Shown here: piece by piece, positions 62,844-64,000 of the stretch
Position numbering within the stretch: position 1 is the stretch's first letter
How the letters are laid out: each line of letters begins with the position of its first letter
Source: Bradyrhizobium sp. KBS0727
GTDB lineage: Bacteria > Pseudomonadota > Alphaproteobacteria > Rhizobiales > Xanthobacteraceae
DNA length: 64,000 nt
Reading direction: 5' to 3'
NCBI RefSeq assembly: GCF_005937885.2
Contig: NZ_CP042176.1
Coordinates: forward strand, 1,421,501-1,485,500
Notes under the pieces: generated by a model
What the model saw: only the letters and a program-made list of their open reading frames with translations
Database searches by the model: none
What the model was told of the DNA's origin: nothing
Made by a program: the position numbers and the translations under genes

Positions 62844-63509
62844 ATGGCGGTCTTTATCGCGGTCATCAAAAGAGACGGTGAGGCCACTTACACGGCATCG
62901 TTTCCCGATTTTCCGGGGCTTGCGGTGGACGAGCCGACCCTCGACCGATTGCTGGCAAAAGCCGGCGAGGTGCTGGCGCTGCATATCGAAAGATTGCTGG
63001 AGGCCCACCGGGCCATAGCCGTTCCGACGCCTGCCGACGCCATCGAGCGAGGTGATGCATTGCTCCTGGCGGCCGTGCATGTGCCCGACGATATCGGGAT
63101 GGCACATGTTGAGCTTGCGCTCCCGGCGCTTTCGCTGGCCCGGATTGATTCTGTTGCCCGCAGGCTTGGGCTAACTCGTTCGGCCCTGTTCGTTCAGGCC
63201 GTCAATCGCTTGGAGATCGAGACGGCCGTTCCGCGCGACAGACGGGCGGCGGGCCCCGATGGTCCCACACTGTTTGATTTTGTGACGCCGCTGCAATTGA
63301 GGGTTGAGGCATCCGCGACGGCCTATCCGCCGCTTCCTGCAGTGAACCCCCAAGCAGTGAACCCCCAAGCCGCGGAAGAGGGCGCCACGGCGCAAGTTAG
63401 CCTCGTTGATATTGAGGCCGAGCTGGAGCGATTGATCGAAGAATCGTCCGCGCCGAAGCCCGATGCTGCGATTGAGGGCCGGCCGGTCAAAGAAGCGAAA
63501 GGCGAATAG
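62844..63509 (+). CDS. HicB-like antitoxin-domain protein, orphan and extended
   Basis: The N-terminal part (VFIAVIKRDGEATYTASFPDFPGLAVDEPTLDRLLAKAGEVLALHIERLLE) has the HicB partial RNase-H fold, and the following segment (VELALPALSLARIDSVARRLGLTRSALFVQAVNRLEIE) looks like a ribbon-helix-helix DNA-binding domain. The C-terminal 80 residues form an acidic low-complexity extension with an exact AVNPQ tandem repeat caused by a repeated 15-bp DNA unit (63340-63369). No HicA toxin gene is adjacent. 221 residues, longer than usual HicB. Confidence 0.7.
   Translation: MAVFIAVIKRDGEATYTASFPDFPGLAVDEPTLDRLLAKAGEVLALHIERLLEAHRAIAVPTPADAIERGDALLLAAVHVPDDIGMAHVELALPALSLARIDSVARRLGLTRSALFVQAVNRLEIETAVPRDRRAAGPDGPTLFDFVTPLQLRVEASATAYPPLPAVNPQAVNPQAAEEGATAQVSLVDIEAELERLIEESSAPKPDAAIEGRPVKEAKGE
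63340..63369 (+). repeat. Perfect tandem 15-bp repeat inside the HicB-like gene
   Basis: The unit GCAGTGAACCCCCAA occurs twice in tandem, in frame, and encodes AVNPQ twice. It is a slippage product that leaves the frame open. Confidence 0.85.
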
Positions 63510-63595
63510 TCAAAAAGCATGTTCGCAGCCTGCGAAGTGAATGGGTTGACGGGGTTCTCGCCCGGATTGGAAAGCCTTTCATCTCGGGGCGCTGC

Positions 63596-64000
63596 GTGCG
63601 ATCGCTTGTTGCTCTCGGGTTCGTTGCCGCATTGACGGGCTGCGGGATCTCCCGCCAGGTGGAACAGGAGGGCACCGAGTCGGCGGCGCTGAACTTGAAC
63701 CAAGCGCTCGCCGAGTGCCGCAATGGGTATCCGGACCAGATTACCCAGGCCGTCGCTCGTGCGACTTGCGTAATCAAAGCAACAGAGCCGCTGCGGCCGC
63801 TATTGCCATTTCCAGAACTGCTCGATCGGGAAAACGACTTGCGAAAATCGCTGGCGGCGCAGGTCCAAAGCGGTAGCATGTCGCTTCTGGAGCGGAACCT
63901 CCAGATGACCAAATTCCACGCCAGTCTGCTCGTAGAGGAAAACAGTCGGTTGAAGGAAAAACCCACTGAAGTTGCGCCAGCTGTATTGGGCGCGACGCAA
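63596..64000 (+). CDS. Putative lipoprotein, 3' end cut by window edge
   Basis: A plus-strand frame from GTG 63596 stays open to the last base (135 codons). It begins with a lipoprotein signal: RSLVALGFVAALTGC, lipobox LTGC with Cys at residue 16. The mature part is helical and charged (TESAALNLNQALAECRNGYPDQITQAVARATCVIKA, then a coiled-coil-like region from about 75 on). GGGGC precedes the start. No family is recognised. It follows the HicB-like gene by 86 bp. Confidence 0.7.
   Translation, partial: MRSLVALGFVAALTGCGISRQVEQEGTESAALNLNQALAECRNGYPDQITQAVARATCVIKATEPLRPLLPFPELLDRENDLRKSLAAQVQSGSMSLLERNLQMTKFHASLLVEENSRLKEKPTEVAPAVLGATQ

Noticed and set aside
62693..62881. Possible HicA toxin upstream of the HicB-like gene
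   Set aside because: The 62-codon frame lacks the HicA dsRBD-like pattern and its conserved histidine, and it overlaps the HicB-like start.
1..64000. CRISPR array, prophage or insertion sequence
   Set aside because: No regularly spaced repeats, no phage structural genes and no transposase were found; the only mobile-DNA gene is the truncated serine recombinase.

Overview
The window reads as chromosome of a Bradyrhizobium-like alphaproteobacterium (Nitrobacteraceae). The basis is high GC, strongly GC-biased third codon positions, a FliF/SciP/FlgD/FliK flagellar block, SciP (a CtrA-system regulator confined to alphaproteobacteria), MnmA and PmtA proteins that read like their Bradyrhizobium counterparts, and many periplasmic-binding-protein ABC importers. 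No database search was possible, so family names rest on motifs, length and recall.

Layout. 1-4.5 kb: flagellar genes on the minus strand (fliK, flgD, then sciP, then fliF running off the left edge). 4.8-7.4 kb: mnmA, a phospholipid N-methyltransferase, a small secreted protein and an elongator tRNA-Met. 7.4-10.9 kb: a scar-like stretch with an N-terminally truncated large serine recombinase just 3' of the tRNA, a divergent Lrp regulator/alanine dehydrogenase pair, and a decayed msrA remnant. 11-19.8 kb: a TetR regulator with two tandem palindromic operators, then a tightly overlapping operon for a peptide/nickel-type ABC importer, an acetylpolyamine-amidohydrolase-like deacetylase and a class III aminotransferase, which together suggest uptake and breakdown of an N-acylated amine. 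20-22.8 kb: a gamma-glutamyltransferase-like protein and a VOC protein.

22.8-44 kb: a large aromatic-compound catabolic region arranged as facing operons. A minus-strand operon carries a quinone-reductase-like MDR enzyme, a PaaI thioesterase, an acyl/aryl-CoA ligase, a UbiD-type decarboxylase and a TauABC-like importer. A plus-strand operon carries a homogentisate-dioxygenase-like protein, an Lrp regulator, a gentisate-dioxygenase-like bicupin, an FAH-family hydrolase and an ABC permease. A second minus-strand operon has a DUF2783 protein, a full ABC importer and a PheA/TfdB-type flavin monooxygenase. A second hydrolase/monooxygenase pair follows, and then ubiX, whose product makes the prenyl-FMN cofactor UbiD needs. 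Two different ring-cleavage cupins, two flavin hydroxylases and a UbiD/UbiX pair in one region do not match a textbook pathway that I can name, and this is the best candidate for an undescribed system.

44-51 kb: a cysteine-desulfurase-like class V PLP enzyme, a GntR/FCD regulator, a long acyl-CoA synthetase and a Tat-exported amidohydrolase. 51-53.5 kb: small hypothetical genes and a scar with a terminator and a tandem repeat. 53.5-62.6 kb: a type I secretion locus with a 1018-residue repeat protein carrying five EF-hand-like loops, an S8 protease with P-domain and RTX-like tail, the T1SS ATPase and the HlyD adaptor. 62.8-64 kb: an orphan HicB-like protein and a lipoprotein that runs off the right edge.
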